A stretch of DNA of 49,254 bases from Gonium pectorale (GCA_001584585.1 LSYV01000038.1:706692-755945); one strand, 5' to 3'; positions 1 to 12,114 are shown, numbered from the stretch's first letter. A program made the numbers and translations. The notes: generated by a model from the sequence alone, not told the origin.

Positions 1-6
1 CCGCAG

Positions 7-3000
7 CTGCTGCACATCGCGACTCCAGATCTCGCCGACGGGCCTCGACGTACCTGCACCCCACCATCGTGCACAGGGACCTCAAGGTGTGTTGGTGGGG
101 GGGTGGGGGGCGGGGATGGCGATAGGGGGGAGGCGCGGGTGTGTCAGACCGGGCGCCCATCGTCGTTGTGCATTGCCCCGAAACCATAGACCCGACACCA
201 CATCCGGAAAACCACGTGCCAAGGCAATGTACAGCACATGCGCAACCCGTATACCGTGCCTCTACCCCCCTCCCTAGATTCTACCTCCTGGCATGCTGAG
301 TTGCTTTCTTGCTGACAGCCCGCCTGCTGCCTTTCGCGGTTCCTTCCTGCTGCTCCCCTCCCCCTCCCCACCCCCGCAGCCCGCCAACGTGCTCATCAAC
401 GGGGCCGACACCGACCGGCCCGTCGCCAAGCTGGCGGTGAGGAGTGGCGGGCGCTATCCGTACGGCAGATCCGTACGGCAGATTCGTGGCGCAGTAGCTG
501 TGGCCTTGCTTGGGCGTTTTGGGTCCCAGGGCTCCGGCGCTGAGCGGCTCCGCCGGCGCTGCCATTGCTGCATCGAGTATCGCCGGCACTACAGCTGGAG
601 GCCAGTGCGCTCTCGTTGACCATTGGCCTCTCGTTGACCATTGGCCTCCGAAACCCCCACACTCCCCGCCGTGCTCCGTGCCCCCATCCTCACGCGCATA
701 CACACGCACGCTCGCCCATTGGCACCGCACCTCTGCCGCTCTCGTCCCGCGCTGTCGTACGCACACTTAGACATGCCGTACACGCCGCCCGGTACGATGC
801 CGTACGCACGTGTGCAGGACTTTGGGCTCGCCCGCATCAGCGCCGCCACGCTGGCCACGCTGCACCCGGAGGCGGGGACGGTGGGTGTGTGGGTGGGCAT
901 ACGGAGACGTGCGCCGTACGTGTACGACATCAACCGCCATGCCGGAGGCCCAACCGCCATGCCGGAGTTCCAACCGCCATGCCGCTGTGTGTGTTCGACG
1001 TGCGTAACTTGTGCCCAAACAGTGTGCTGCGAGGTCGGGTGCGGGTGCTGTTCAAGTTCGTGGCGGAGGTGGCGCGGGTTTTGCCCCGGCACCGGGTGAC
1101 TTGTGGCGCGGTCCATCCATCGGGTGGGCGGGGGTGGGCGGCCTTTGCACTCGGCCAGCTGACGGGGCGGAGGGTGGAGACGTTTTGACGGTTGGGTGAT
1201 TGGTTGGGTGGTGACGAGCACGGGAGCCTGGTTCGTTGGCGTAGGGTGGAGTGTCGGGCGTGATCGGTCCGATCTGCGGCCCATCTGCGCCCGATCTGCT
1301 GCCCGTCGCGCATGCGCTTTCCATACGCGCGCACCGCAGGCGGCCGGCAGCTGCTGAAGCCGCGGCTATCGTATCTTGTGGCGCGCTGCCCTGTGCTGCG
1401 CTGCCCCCGCGCCCGCAAGCGTGGGAGCGCCCCTACGCCCCCGCCGTATCCCAAACCCCTGGCCGCCCGACGGGGGCCCCTGCCTCCTGCAAACGAACGC
1501 CCCCCCCACCTCCCTCGCTCCCGCATCTGCCCTGGCCCCGCCCGTCCCACCGACCTCGCCGCCAACGCTGGCTTGATGATGTCATGACGTTGATGCCGTA
1601 CACATGGATCCGTCTCGTCCGATAGCCATCGTACATCGCTCCAGGTGCGGGTCCGCCTGCTGCGTGCCGGCGATGGGGCATGCTTGTGTGTGTGGGTGGG
1701 GGGGGGGGAGGGGCACGCGGGCAGGCCGCGTCGGGAGTGCCCGGCGGGACGCGCGCGCCCGAACACCACATTCCTGCTTCGGTTACGCCTCCCGCATGGC
1801 TCCCGCATGGCTCCCGCATGGCTCCCGCATGGCTCCCGCATGGCTCCCGCATGGCTCCTGCCTGCCTGCCTGCCTAACAAGTCCACCGACAACGCGAGGC
1901 CCTCAGGATCCTAACCCATCCGCCCGCCCGCGCCTCCCTCCGTTCCTGCCAGCCCGCACCTCCCTCCAGTTCCATTCACCACCCTGCTGACCGCCGGGCG
2001 GGGGAGCGCTGCCGCGGTGATCATAATCATCATGCCGCCGTGCGTTACGCCCCCATTGCAAACCCAAAAACGTAACCCCCCGCCTTGCCGGCCTTCTCTG
2101 ACGGCCTGCCGCCCCCTCCCCACGCCGCCCCGTGCGCGGTGCAGAGTGCTACGACGTGTCTTACAATCTGGTGATGCACCACTCGGTGGGTGCGACCCGC
2201 GGGTCGGGGCCGTGTGGTGGCGTCCGGGCCGGGTGGGGCCATCCTCCCGAGCGACCCAGGGAGGGGGAGAGGAGGAGGCAGCTGACTGGGCCATGTCCTT
2301 GTGAGCAGCAGCGGGACCTGCGCCGACGCACCGGCCAAGCCGTTCGGCCGCCTGGTCACGGCAGCCCTCGGCTCGTCTCCAAGCCAGCCGCCTCCGCCCT
2401 TTCCTCCTCGCGCGCCTCGCCGATGAGTCCTGCTCCCCTGGTCGTTAACCGGCATCGGCCCCTCTCATCGGTCATCGGTCATCGCCTGCTCCCCCTCCCC
2501 CCCCCCCAAATCCCCAGGACATGTACTCGCTGGGCGTGCTGCTGTGGGCCATGCTGACGGGCCAGCAGCCGTGGAAGGTGCGTCTACAGTGCCTTCCGCT
2601 CTTCAGTGAGGGTTGCTGCGCCCCGCCGCCCGCCCCGCCACGCGCCTGGCTTGGCCTCGGCTCAGCGCGATCCTGGAACCGCAGTGCAACGGCACCGTAT
2701 CGCTCAGAAACCACGCTGCACTTTCCCGCACGTTCGTCTGCCTTATTCTCCTCCCTCTTAGCATGTGCGAGTGGCTTCCCAACCTGGATCCGTCATTTTC
2801 CAGGCTTCCGTACGAACCCCCTTTCGCCGTACTTGTTCGTGTCCTTGATGTCGTGGCCTGCCGCCCGTTGGACCCGTCCATACAGACCTGAAGGACCTTA
2901 TCTCCGTTCCCCACCTCCCCCCTCCTCTTCCCTTATGTCCCCTCCCCTCCTCCCCTCCCCAGGACCACACCGTTGCCGCCGTGGCGTACAAGGTGGCGTC

Positions 3001-4751
3001 CCTGGGCGAGCGGCTGCCGCTGGACCACCTGCCCGACCGGCGCTGCCCGCCGCAGCTGCGCCGCCTCATCCGGCAGTGCTGGGAGGCCGACCCGCTGCGG
3101 CGGCCCGCGGCGGCGGAGGCGGTCAAGGAGCTGCACCTGCTGCAGCGGGAGGTGAGCGTCCGGTCCGTACCGGTGGTGGCCCCACCAGGAAGGCCGGGCG
3201 GGAACGGGAGGGGAGGGCACGCGACGGGACGGGAAGCTGCGGCCCTAGGTGCCTACCGCAACGCCCCCCTGCCGTCCCCCGCCGCGGGCGAGGCATCCGT
3301 TGGGGTGCGTGTGCGTGTGAAGACCGTCCACCAGTAGCCAACCGATACCTGCCAACTGCCAACTGCCACAACAGTGCGCTCTCATGGCGTGAAGCCTCGG
3401 CGGGAGGCGCGTATGTATAAAAGAGCTGCGAGCGCCGAGGTGGTGCTTCATTCCCGCGGATGAGGTGGTGCCATCCCGCGTTTGTTCGTTAGGATGCGCA
3501 GCCCGCGGATCCTAACGGATAGACGTACGGCATCGGGACGAGCAGGGCGCGCTTTCGCACGCTCCGTCGCATGCACCCAGAAGACGCCGCATTCAGACGC
3601 GCGATAGATTCCGGGAATGATGCAGGCCAGGCCAAGCCAAGCCGCATTCGGGCATTCGGGCATTCGGGCATTCGGGCATTCGGGTCTCGCGCACGCAGGC
3701 GAAGCAGGTTGGCCTGTGGGACGTCGCGCCAGCTCGGGTCCCGCCCAATCGTTGCGCCCTCCATGCCATGCGCCCTCCATGCCATGCGCCCACCCACGCA
3801 CCTACGCACCCGCATCCACGTAACCGCCCGCCCACGTAACCGCCCACGTAACCGCCCATCGCTGCGCAATGGGCGCACGGTCCCGCCGCCCCCCAGGTCC
3901 TGGACTCCCACCGCCGGAAGAGCCAAGTGAGCCTCGCGACGACCAGCTCCGCCGCCGCCGCCGTGGCCGGCGGCAGCAGCGACCTCGTCCTCCTACATAG
4001 CGGCATCCTGCTGGGCCGGACCGCGGCAGCGGGACTGGCCGCCGCCGCCGCTGCTGACCCAGACGGCGACGGCGCGAGCGAGGCACTTAGCAGCGGCCGC
4101 CTCCCCAATCAGCCAATCAGCCATCACAGCAGCCGGCGCTTGGTGATGTACGGAACCGGTGGCAGCGCATCGTTCCCGCGCCGCAGCCCGTCGACGGCGG
4201 CCATGACGGTGGCGGCGACGGCGGCGACGGCGGCGTGCGCCGCAGCCGGCGGCGATGGCGACGGCGGAAGCGGCAGTGGCGGCGGTGGCGGAGGCGGCTT
4301 CAGGGCGATCCCACTCGAGGCAACGGGCACGACGGCGCCGCTGCCGCTGCCGCCACCGGCGTGTCCTTTGGGGCGACGGCCGTCGGCGGTGGCAGCGGCG
4401 GCGGCGGCAGTGCCGGAGACCTACACGATCTACAGGATACCGGTCCAGCACCGCGCCACAAACAGCAGCCCCTTCCCCGCCGTTAGCGGCGAGGACAGTA
4501 CGACAGAGCTGTACGGCAGCGGGTTGCTGCCGTACGACGGTGTGCTACCGTACCGCCTGCCGTACATGTACGGCGGCGGGCCCGCGGGTGGCGGCGGCGG
4601 CGGGGCTTGCTCGGCGGCGAGCCCGTCGCTGGCGGCGCTGGGGCTGGCGCCGGCCCCGCCTCCGCCGCCGCCGTTTGGCTCGTCGTCATCCTCCATTTCG
4701 GAGGACGCCTTGGCGGAGCGGCTGGAAGGCGTCGAGCTCGAGATCGACTGA
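7..4751 (+). CDS. Gene A: 3' part of a receptor-like protein kinase (kinase C-lobe and tail)
   Basis: Exons 7-86, 380-436, 818-880, 1626-1644, 2145-2185, 2518-2577, 2963-3151 and 3897-4751. They code the catalytic loop (HRDLK, then PANVLING), DFG, the segment GTPSYIAPE completed across a 19-nt microexon, DMYSLGVLLWAMLTGQQPWK, and the last kinase exon with RRLIRQCWEADPLRRP. From 380 on the frame is intact (427 codons plus TGA). Ser/Thr specificity is expected from HRDLKPAN, as in TKL kinases. The last exon is a Gly/Ala-rich tail ending in YGSGLLPYDGVLP and SEDALAERLEGVELEID, both shared with genes C, D and E. The first exon is 80 nt against 75 nt in C and D: five separate one-base insertions break the frame, either sequence error near the window edge or early decay. 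N-lobe and ectodomain lie left of the window. Substrate unknown. Confidence 0.85.
1626..1644 (+). other. 19-nt microexon of gene A (PSYIAP + first base of Glu)
   Basis: CCATCGTACATCGCTCCAG sits between acceptor gatag and donor gtgcgg. It adds P-S-Y-I-A-P and the first base of the Glu codon, which is completed by AG at 2145. Together with the preceding exon ending in GAGT it restores GTPSYIAPE, the kinase P+1 loop and APE motif. An in-frame TAG immediately upstream rules out a longer exon. Confidence 0.85.
1789..1854. repeat. 11-bp tandem repeat, six copies
   Basis: Unit CTCCCGCATGG repeated head to tail, in the intron of gene A that follows the microexon. Confidence 0.95.
3644..3683. repeat. 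8-bp tandem repeat, five copies
   Basis: Unit GCATTCGG, in the last intron of gene A. Confidence 0.95.
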
Positions 4752-6955
4752 AGACCCACGGGTCTGCTTCCGGTCGCAGCTCCGGCCGCCATTCGCGTGC
4801 GTGATCCTGCGGGTGCGGGAGGAGGTATGACATGAGCTGAGACAGGCCCCCCAGTCGGCCGGTGTCGCGGGAGTCCTTGGAGTTGGTATCCAACCCGCAG
4901 TTGGCCGGCCTTGTCAGCCCCCGTCGCGCGGGGGACCCTACAGGGGAGGCCTAACGCGTGAGCTTACTTCCGCATGCCTGGAGCCGCAAGGCAAACGAAA
5001 GAAGGTAGCGCAAGGGGGCGCGAGGAGGGGCGCGCCGGGGGCCATCAGGAGGAGACGGCGGGGGCCAGCCGGGCGCGCGTGTGCTGTTGCCCGGGTGGCC
5101 GCTGGCCGGGCATCGGCGGGTCGCTGGCGATCTAGGAGCGAGGAGCCAGAGGCCTCCCCCCGCACACGGAACGCAGCCCCTGGCATGTTACATCCCGGCT
5201 TACCGGCACCGGCACCGACCCTTGATTCGTGTGTGCTCTGCATGATGATGATGATGATGGTGGTGGTGGTGATGGTGGTAGTCCATCACCCAAACATGCT
5301 TCAATCTTTCATTGTTGGCGCGGCGGAGGATTCAATCGCATGTCGTCTCAAATTGGACTCGATCGGAAGGGTGCGGAGCGGGCGCGCAGTGTGTCCCACG
5401 GCGTTATGTGCCCACGACGATGGGGTTTGACTCCATCCTGGGCCCCACACGCCGCGGGGTGGCGGGGCGGGTGGCTGTGTCGTGGCGTAGGCGGGGTCGG
5501 AGGACTGGAAGGCGTTAACAGGGCCGAATTTCGAGGTAGGCGGGGCGCGGTGCTTAACGTGCTGAACGTGCGTATGGCATGGGCGAATCATGGCGCGGCA
5601 TTCGCTTCACCGGCTCTCACATAGCTAGGCGGCGGAGTCGTGTCATGTCCGCGCACGGCGCTGCAGCGTCGGTGGGTTCATAGGATAGGTGAGCGGCGCC
5701 GGAAGGGTGGGTCGTGTGGTGTGGGGTGGTGTGGGGTGTGGTGCTTGGGTCTTCCGAGGTCCCGCCGCGTTGCGCCACGAGTCGGCGCCGTTGGATGAAT
5801 AAACGAACAGGCGCGGGGCGGGCGGGCGGGCGGGCGCGGGCGCGGGCGCGCACACACTTGTACACACACAGCACTATACGGCAGGTGTGTGTTGAGGTCG
5901 TCGTACTACTGTACGGCACCCACGCGCAAGAGACCGGCCGCGCGCCCACCGCGTCGCTGCGGGGATGCGCCATGCGTCCTTACTCTCCGGCCCCAACCAA
6001 GAGTGCACAGTAACGCACGCCTCGCACGCGCCTTCTCACACGCGCGCAAAGACGCGAGGGGGTTCGGCGCATTGATTTTTTCATTTGTGTGCACCGGTGT
6101 GTACCGGCGGCGTGTGGGCCGGTCGGCGGTGTTCCAGGTGTGCATGCGCAAGGCCTGCCCTTGCGTCGGTCGCCCCGCCCCCGCCCCGGCATGTCCCGCC
6201 CTCGCGGCACGTCTCGCTGGTGTCGTTCTCGCGCCAGGCATGCAGGGGGGGCGCGTCTGCCGGGCCCGTCTGCCGCTGCTGGTCATTGTCCTGAATAATA
6301 GGGGTGTTGCGTTTGCGTGACGGAGTGCAGTTAACAGGTCTATGGGGACTGGGGAGGTGTGTGGTGGAGGTGTGACGGAGTGCAGCAAATAGGTCTAGAA
6401 GGATACTAACCCCAGCTGTGGGTGGGGAATAAGCGACCGTCTGGCTGCGGGCAGCGAGGTATGCGAGTTGAGGTGTGTGGACTGGGGAGTTGTGACAGGC
6501 ACATTGATGGGTGGATGGGTGTGGACGGGCGGGTACCGGGAGGGAGGAGGGAGGGATCTCGACCGCATCCACTGTTCGGTCCAGTTTCGTTTCTTTCTTG
6601 TGCGCTGCGGGGGTCGTGCGTCGCTCCGCTCAGGTGGTGGGTATGAACATGAGCCGCCGGTGCTGATGGACTGATGGTCATGAGGGCGCGCGCTTCCGGC
6701 GTGGATTGACTGGAAAGGGGAGTAGCAGGGGAGAGCAGTAGCGTGCATACGTCCGGGAACGTACAGCAGCAGCGGCTTATCTTGTGTGCGAGTGGCTCGA
6801 TATGGTATCGGGCGTCGGGGGCTACTGCCAGACAGGGTGAAGGTCACGGTGAACAGGAGCATGGGCAGGGGTGGAGATGGCACGTGCACACGGTCCCGTA
6901 CGACAAGCCGTACAGCCGTACTTGGTCGTTTCACGCCTGTCTGTTCCTCTGAATT
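4752..6955. other. Intergenic region between genes A and B
   Basis: No exon with family motifs or convincing codon pattern was found on either strand. It holds the 3' flank of gene A, a GATGGTG-type microsatellite (5242-5280), a GC-rich (GGGCGGGC)n run near 5816-5850, and the upstream region of gene B. No clear TGTAA polyadenylation signal was seen just after gene A. Confidence 0.5.
5242..5280. repeat. GATG/GTG microsatellite
   Basis: Short GAT runs pass into GGT runs. Low complexity only. Confidence 0.9.
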
Positions 6956-7036
6956 ATGCTCAATGTTATCGCAGCAAGATGGAAGACCGCACTGCCGAGA
7001 GCATCTAGTGCTGGGCTCGCACGCCCGAGTCCAGCC

Positions 7037-10000
7037 ATGTCGCCTGCTGCGCCCACGGTTCACACATGCGGTAGCAGCTTCGACCTTCTGCATGGCAGAC
7101 GTGCGATAGCAGCGACGGTCAAGTTCGCATGCGCATCGCTCGCCCTTCTGCTCGTGGCAGCAGCGCGGCATGCGGGCGCTGCGAGCGCGGTCTGCAAAAC
7201 GGGGGCGGAGCTCGTGATGGCATTTGCCGACCCCGGCGTGGACATGGCGCTGGTGGCGTCGGCCATCTACCTCACGGAGCAGGATTGGGATAGCATCGCC
7301 ACGCCGGTCGTCGTACGGAGGAACCTGACAGTCACAGGCATCACTGGTGACCCCGCCACGCTTGACCTGGGCTATGTTAAGGGAAAGGTGTGCCCTTGGT
7401 TCCGGGTGGGCCGGGGGGTAATACGGAACGGCCGGGCCGGGGGGATGCGGGTCGGGCCGGGGGCCGATGAGTGTTCGCTTGCTTGGGGCCTTCGGCTTGG
7501 GGGTAGTGGAGAAGGGCAACGGTTCGCTCCGGTTGTGGAGGGCAACAGGGAAAGGGACGGATATTGCGAGGGCGGGCGGGAGGGAGGGCACACACCTTCG
7601 TGGACGGTGGTGGCCGCCGCCGAACTAACATGCAGGGACATCACCCCTTCGACTACCTCTGGAGCTGGGTCCTACAACGACACCATCGCTTTCGCGCGTA
7701 CGCTCGTCGTATGCGTCGTTTCGTTTCAACACCTCGTGGCCGTTGTGGCCGTTGTGGCCGTTGTGTGCCCTCACAGCTGTCGCTCTCGTACGCGTCGCAC
7801 CGCAGCCCCCTTCGCAGACCTATGGTGGGTCGCGCCCTGTCAGCATGTGCCGGCCCTTATTGACCGAGCCCCCTCACCCTCACCCGCGGCCTGCCTCCCC
7901 CCTCCCCTCCCGCTGCCCCTCCCTCCGGCCCCTCGCCCCCTCACCCGCAGCCGCCGGCCCGTGTGCCGACCTGGGTGCCGACCCGCCCCGTCAGCGGCGT
8001 GACGCCCTCCGCCCCTCCGCAACCCGTGCCCTGCCAACTCCTGCGCCACAAACCTTATCCACCCTGCTCCCTCAACCCATCCCTCCGTAGCGGGTCTTTC
8101 CGTTCCCTTGCTTCCACGTAAGGGTGACTTCCACCCGGCGCGTGCTTGTCACCGTAGTACCGTACTTAATCCTTCCCTCAACCCACCCACCCACTCCCCC
8201 GCCCCACCCACCCACTCACTCCCCCGCCCCACTCCCCCGCCCCATGCCGCAGGTCCGCCTGGTCAGCGGCGTTACGCTCACGCTGCACAACCTCGCCCTA
8301 ACCGGCTATCGCGCCGGCTCGTTCGTCCTGGCCCCGGGGCTGGACTTGGTTTTGCCGCTGCCGGCCGGGGAGCGGGCGGTCGTCCGGCTGGAGGGCGGGG
8401 CGCTGGTGCTGGGGCTGTGCTACCCGCTGGCGACCGCGCAGTGCGTGTGCGGGCGGGCGGGCGGGCAGGCGGATGGCGGGCGGGCGGCGGAATGGGGCGG
8501 GGTGGGGGGCAGGCGGCTGCGGCTTCGGGGGCGGGGTGTGCGTTCGCCTGCCCCTCTCCGCGCCCGCCGGCAGGGCCACAGCCCTGGGGGCGGGATGGGG
8601 CGGCCTCCGCTTCCGCTTCCGCTTCTGCGGCGGCTGCGGCTGCGGCTGCAGACGTCCTATCCTCAAACTCGGGCACGTGCAACCCGCAACGACACGTTTC
8701 CCGCCTGGTCCGGTTCTTGTCGCGCCCGCGTAAGATGAGGGGCCCCTTCCCTTCCCCACATCCCACGCCCCCAGCCCACCCACCTACCCACCCATCCGCG
8801 CAGGCAGGCTGCCAACACACAACCCCATCCCCCAACCGCTCACGCCCGCCTCCCCTCCCCCCGCACCCACTCACACCCACACCCGCACAGGCAGGCCGCC
8901 AGGGCCTCGGCCAACACCAGCCGCCCCCTCGCCCTGCCCGGCACCAACGCATACGTGCTGCCCGACCCGCTCCCCCCGGGCTGCTCCGCCGACGAGCCCG
9001 CCGCGCCGCCGCTGGAGCGCTGCTACGCGTACGCGCAGCGCTACGTCGACGTGGCCACCGTCAGCATCAGCGTGGGGCCCAGCGGCGGCCCCGTCGCGAA
9101 CGGCTACCTGGTGGGTTGGCGGTTGACAGTTTGGATCATCCAGCGGTTACCGGTTGTTGGTTGTGGACATACACTGTCGTGTACAGACACGCTTCCGTTA
9201 CGCATACATAACACATCCCCTGCCCACGACAGCTCCTTGCCTTGCCATGGCGACACGAGCCCGTTGCAAGGGCCCGTGAGTAACGACAAGCCGGCAATAA
9301 GAGTTCATTGGTGCCTCCCGTCTCGCCTCGCCTCGCCTGGATCCACCCTTGTCCTGCACCTGCTTGTTGCTGCCTCGCTCCCCCCCCCTCCGGGCCTTTC
9401 CCTCCGCACCCCCTTTGCGCGCACACGCATTACGTCACGCATTACACAAAACACACTACGTTGCCTCTCTCCCACCGCATTAGGTAGCCCGTGCTATCCC
9501 GTACCATCCAGTACGATCCCGTTCGGTCTTGTACGCGCCCGTCCCTCTCCCGTACATGCCAGCGTAGATTCACCTAAAGGACGTGCGGGGCCTGTGCGCA
9601 AGCGTGCTGTCGGAGGACTGCGTCGCAGAGCGGGGCGCCGCCGCCTGCCTCTCCTACACGGTAGCACAGCCGCCCGCGCCGCCGTCGGCGCCCTCTCCCC
9701 CGCGTCCGTCGTCGCCTCCGCCCTCTCCTCGCCCGCCGCCGCGGCCTGCGCCGCCGCCGCCGCCGCCGCTGCCGCCAACGCCGTCACCGCGCACCGCCGA
9801 GTCCAGCGGACCATCGTCCGTTGACAGCACCCCCGCCGGGGTCGGCCCGAGCGGGAACGGCAACGCAGCGGCGTCGCCGTCGCCGTCGCCGCCACCCGCC
9901 GCCGCCATGGCAGCAGGGGGAGGCGCCGGCCCTCCGGGCGCAGGCCCGGTGCCTGCCGTGGCGGCTGCGGCGGCCGGCGACGGCGGCGGCGGCGGCGGAA

Positions 10001-10786
10001 GCCAACAGCTGGGCATCGCGCTCGGCTGCGGCTTGGGAGGCGGTGAGCCCGGGTTCGGGTTTCCAAGAGATTTTTTATTATTATTTTGTTTGTATATGTT
10101 TATTTTGTGCGCGCGGCAAACGGGCGATGCCAGCTGGCGATGCACTCGCATCCTCTGCGGCTTACGGAGGTGGGGTAAGCCCGGGTTGCGACGTTACGAC
10201 TGTCTGGGACTGTGCGTAGGGACCCATGGGTCGGTCAAGCGTGCGTGGGTCGTGAGGCGCGGTCGGGGCGTTCCGTTCCCTGGTGCGCATGGTCGGGGCG
10301 TTCCGTTCCGTTCCGTTCCGTCCCCTGGTGGGCACGGTCGGGGCGTTCCGTTCCCTGGTGGGGCCTGCCTTGCACCCATGTAATGTGCCGCTCCTGGATC
10401 TCAAGGACCTTTTCCACCTGGTCCCAGCCCCACGTCGCCCCGCCGCGCCCCGCCGCGCCCCGCCGCGCCCCGCCGCGCCCCGCCCCGCCCCGTGCTCGCT
10501 CTCGTCCTTCCCCCGAGGTATTCTGCTGCTGCTGGGCGGGGCCCTGTTCATCATGCTGCGCCGCCGGAGGGCGGCCGCCGACGACCGCGGCCAGCCGTCG
10601 ACTGCCCTCCTGCCGCGCCCGCCAGCCGGCGAGACCCCGGGCGCAACGTCGGACGCCGGGGCCGAAGTGACGATAGTGGTTGGGAGACGGGGGACGGCCC
10701 AGGGGAGCGGCTGGGCCGTCCCCGCCAGCGACAGTACGGTAGCAATGACGACGCGCAAAACACACAACACAGCCGCTGACCGCTGA
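7037..10786 (+). CDS. Gene B: kinase-less membrane receptor paralog (ectodomain + TM)
   Basis: Exons 7037-7387, 8253-8440, 8891-9110, 9568-10042 and 10518-10786, phases 0, 2, 0, 1, giving 500 residues and TGA. An in-frame ATG at 6956 would add 27 residues; 7037 was chosen because it lies closer to the hydrophobic signal segment (ASLALLLVAAARHAGA). The four ectodomain exons match genes C and D in length, phase and sequence: RNLTVTG...LDLGYVKGK; VRLVSGVTLTLHNLALTGYR; LPPGC...LERCYAYAQRYVDVA; LCASVLSEDC. A long Pro/Gly/Ser stalk follows. The TM helix, about residues 402-426 (LGIALGCGLGG then GILLLLGGALFIML), straddles the last intron and is followed by RRRR. The cytoplasmic tail of about 75 residues ends in a stop, with no phase-2 donor like that of C and D. 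No kinase motif follows on this strand before 20 kb. It could be a decoy or co-receptor, or a gene that lost its 3' half. Confidence 0.75.
7603..7733 (+). repeat. Dispersed 130-bp repeat, copy 1 (intron 1 of gene B)
   Basis: Contains GCAGGGACATCACCCCTTC and CGCTCGTCGTATGCGT. Closely similar, inverted, at 48143-48276; shorter copies at 21795-21849 and 46715-46795. Confidence 0.85.
10261..10365. repeat. Tandem repeat of about 35 bp, three copies
   Basis: Each unit has GGTCGGGGCGTTCCGTTCC followed by CTGGTG. The middle copy has extra GTTCC steps. Lies in the last intron of gene B. Confidence 0.9.
10437..10490. repeat. 10-bp tandem repeat CGCCCCGCCG
   Basis: About five copies just upstream of the transmembrane exon of gene B. 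Confidence 0.9.
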
Positions 10787-12114
10787 CCGCGGCGTCCAGG
10801 GCCTGCCACGAGAGCCTCGTGGGAGGGGTGTTGCGAAGAAGCCTTTGTAGGCCCCTACGCTTAGGAGAAAAAGAGGCGCCCGCCCCCCACCGTGACGAAT
10901 TCGTAGATCCCACTCCACCTGAAAATGGGTGGCAGGTGCCTGCCCCTGTGCACATGCTGGCGGGCTGTGCAACTGTATATTCATCATGTGTGGCGTCAAC
11001 GTGTGGTGCGTCAAAATACAGACCTTCCGCGGCTGTCCGCGCTTTGTCCTCGTGTCGGGTCCTGCCGTAGCTGCCGTACCTGTACGTCTTTACACGCTGG
11101 CTGTGAAATGGCCCAGAGTGAGTGTGGGCAGAGAGGGCTAGCATGGTCTGGCTGAGAATGGCTTCCTCGCCTGGCGCAAAAGAACATGGCTTCCACAAAA
11201 GCTCGGCACTAAAAGAGCTTTGCGCAAGACTCCCGCACTGACCGGGCGGCGGCCCCCGGTTGCGCCCGCTGCACGGGGGATGGCGCCCTGGCCGTGTCGC
11301 GCCCTCTCGCATCCGCGGCTCAGCTTGACCGGCGGTGTTTGGCGGGGACCTGAACGGCCGCCAACACGCGGCCCCCGCATGCCGACGTGCGTCCGTGAGT
11401 GAGTGGGTGAGTGTTTTTGACGCCACACGTGCCGTACTAGTCGCGTAGTCGCTTTCTGTGCAGGTTTCTCTATTTTCGTACGGCACCCCATGCCATGCAG
11501 TGTCGTGCGGACGCTGCTGCTGCGCTGCGAATCGCGCGCTTTCGCGTCGAGGTGGGGTCCGCTGCGACGACGACCCCTGTGATGGCGGGTGCGCCGGCAT
11601 GAACCCTGGCGCCGCTGCGACGACGACCCCTGTGATGGCGCGCGCCTGCGTGCGTGTGGCGTTGACCCGAAAGAAGACGTGTGCATTCGGCATGTCAAGA
11701 TGTGAACATCGGCCCTGTGCGCCGCGCGATGCACCCTGGGCATGGTGCATGGGTCGAGAGTTGGCCGAGAGCTGATGGCGTGCCAGTTGGGCGCACGACC
11801 GCCGCCCTTCCAAGAGAGTGGCGAGCTAGCTGACGTCCCGTGTGGCATTGCACTGGTACCTGGTTGCCGATGATGGTTTGCTGCTCGCATGCATGACGGT
11901 TGTTGGTTGGTCAACCCCCAACGGCCGCAACCGGCGCCAATCGCCAACCACCTCGCTCGCGGTGCGAGGGGCGAATGGGCTGCCCGCTCTGTACATTACA
12001 CATGACCACATGGAGGCGCGCGCCGTATGTGCATGTGTGTACGTGCTTCCTGGTGTATATGCTGTCTGGCTGGTTCAGGTTGGTGCGGGTCTTTGGGGGG
12101 CGGGACGAACGTCA

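Noticed and set aside
589..1892. Long Arg/Pro/His-rich frames on both strands over the introns of gene A
   Set aside because: They overlap conserved kinase exons on the other strand and simple repeats; no domain seen.
9494..10066. Minus-strand Arg-rich frame over the stalk exon of gene B
   Set aside because: Antisense of the Pro/Ala/Gly stalk; the plus strand matches genes C and D in phase and flanking motifs.
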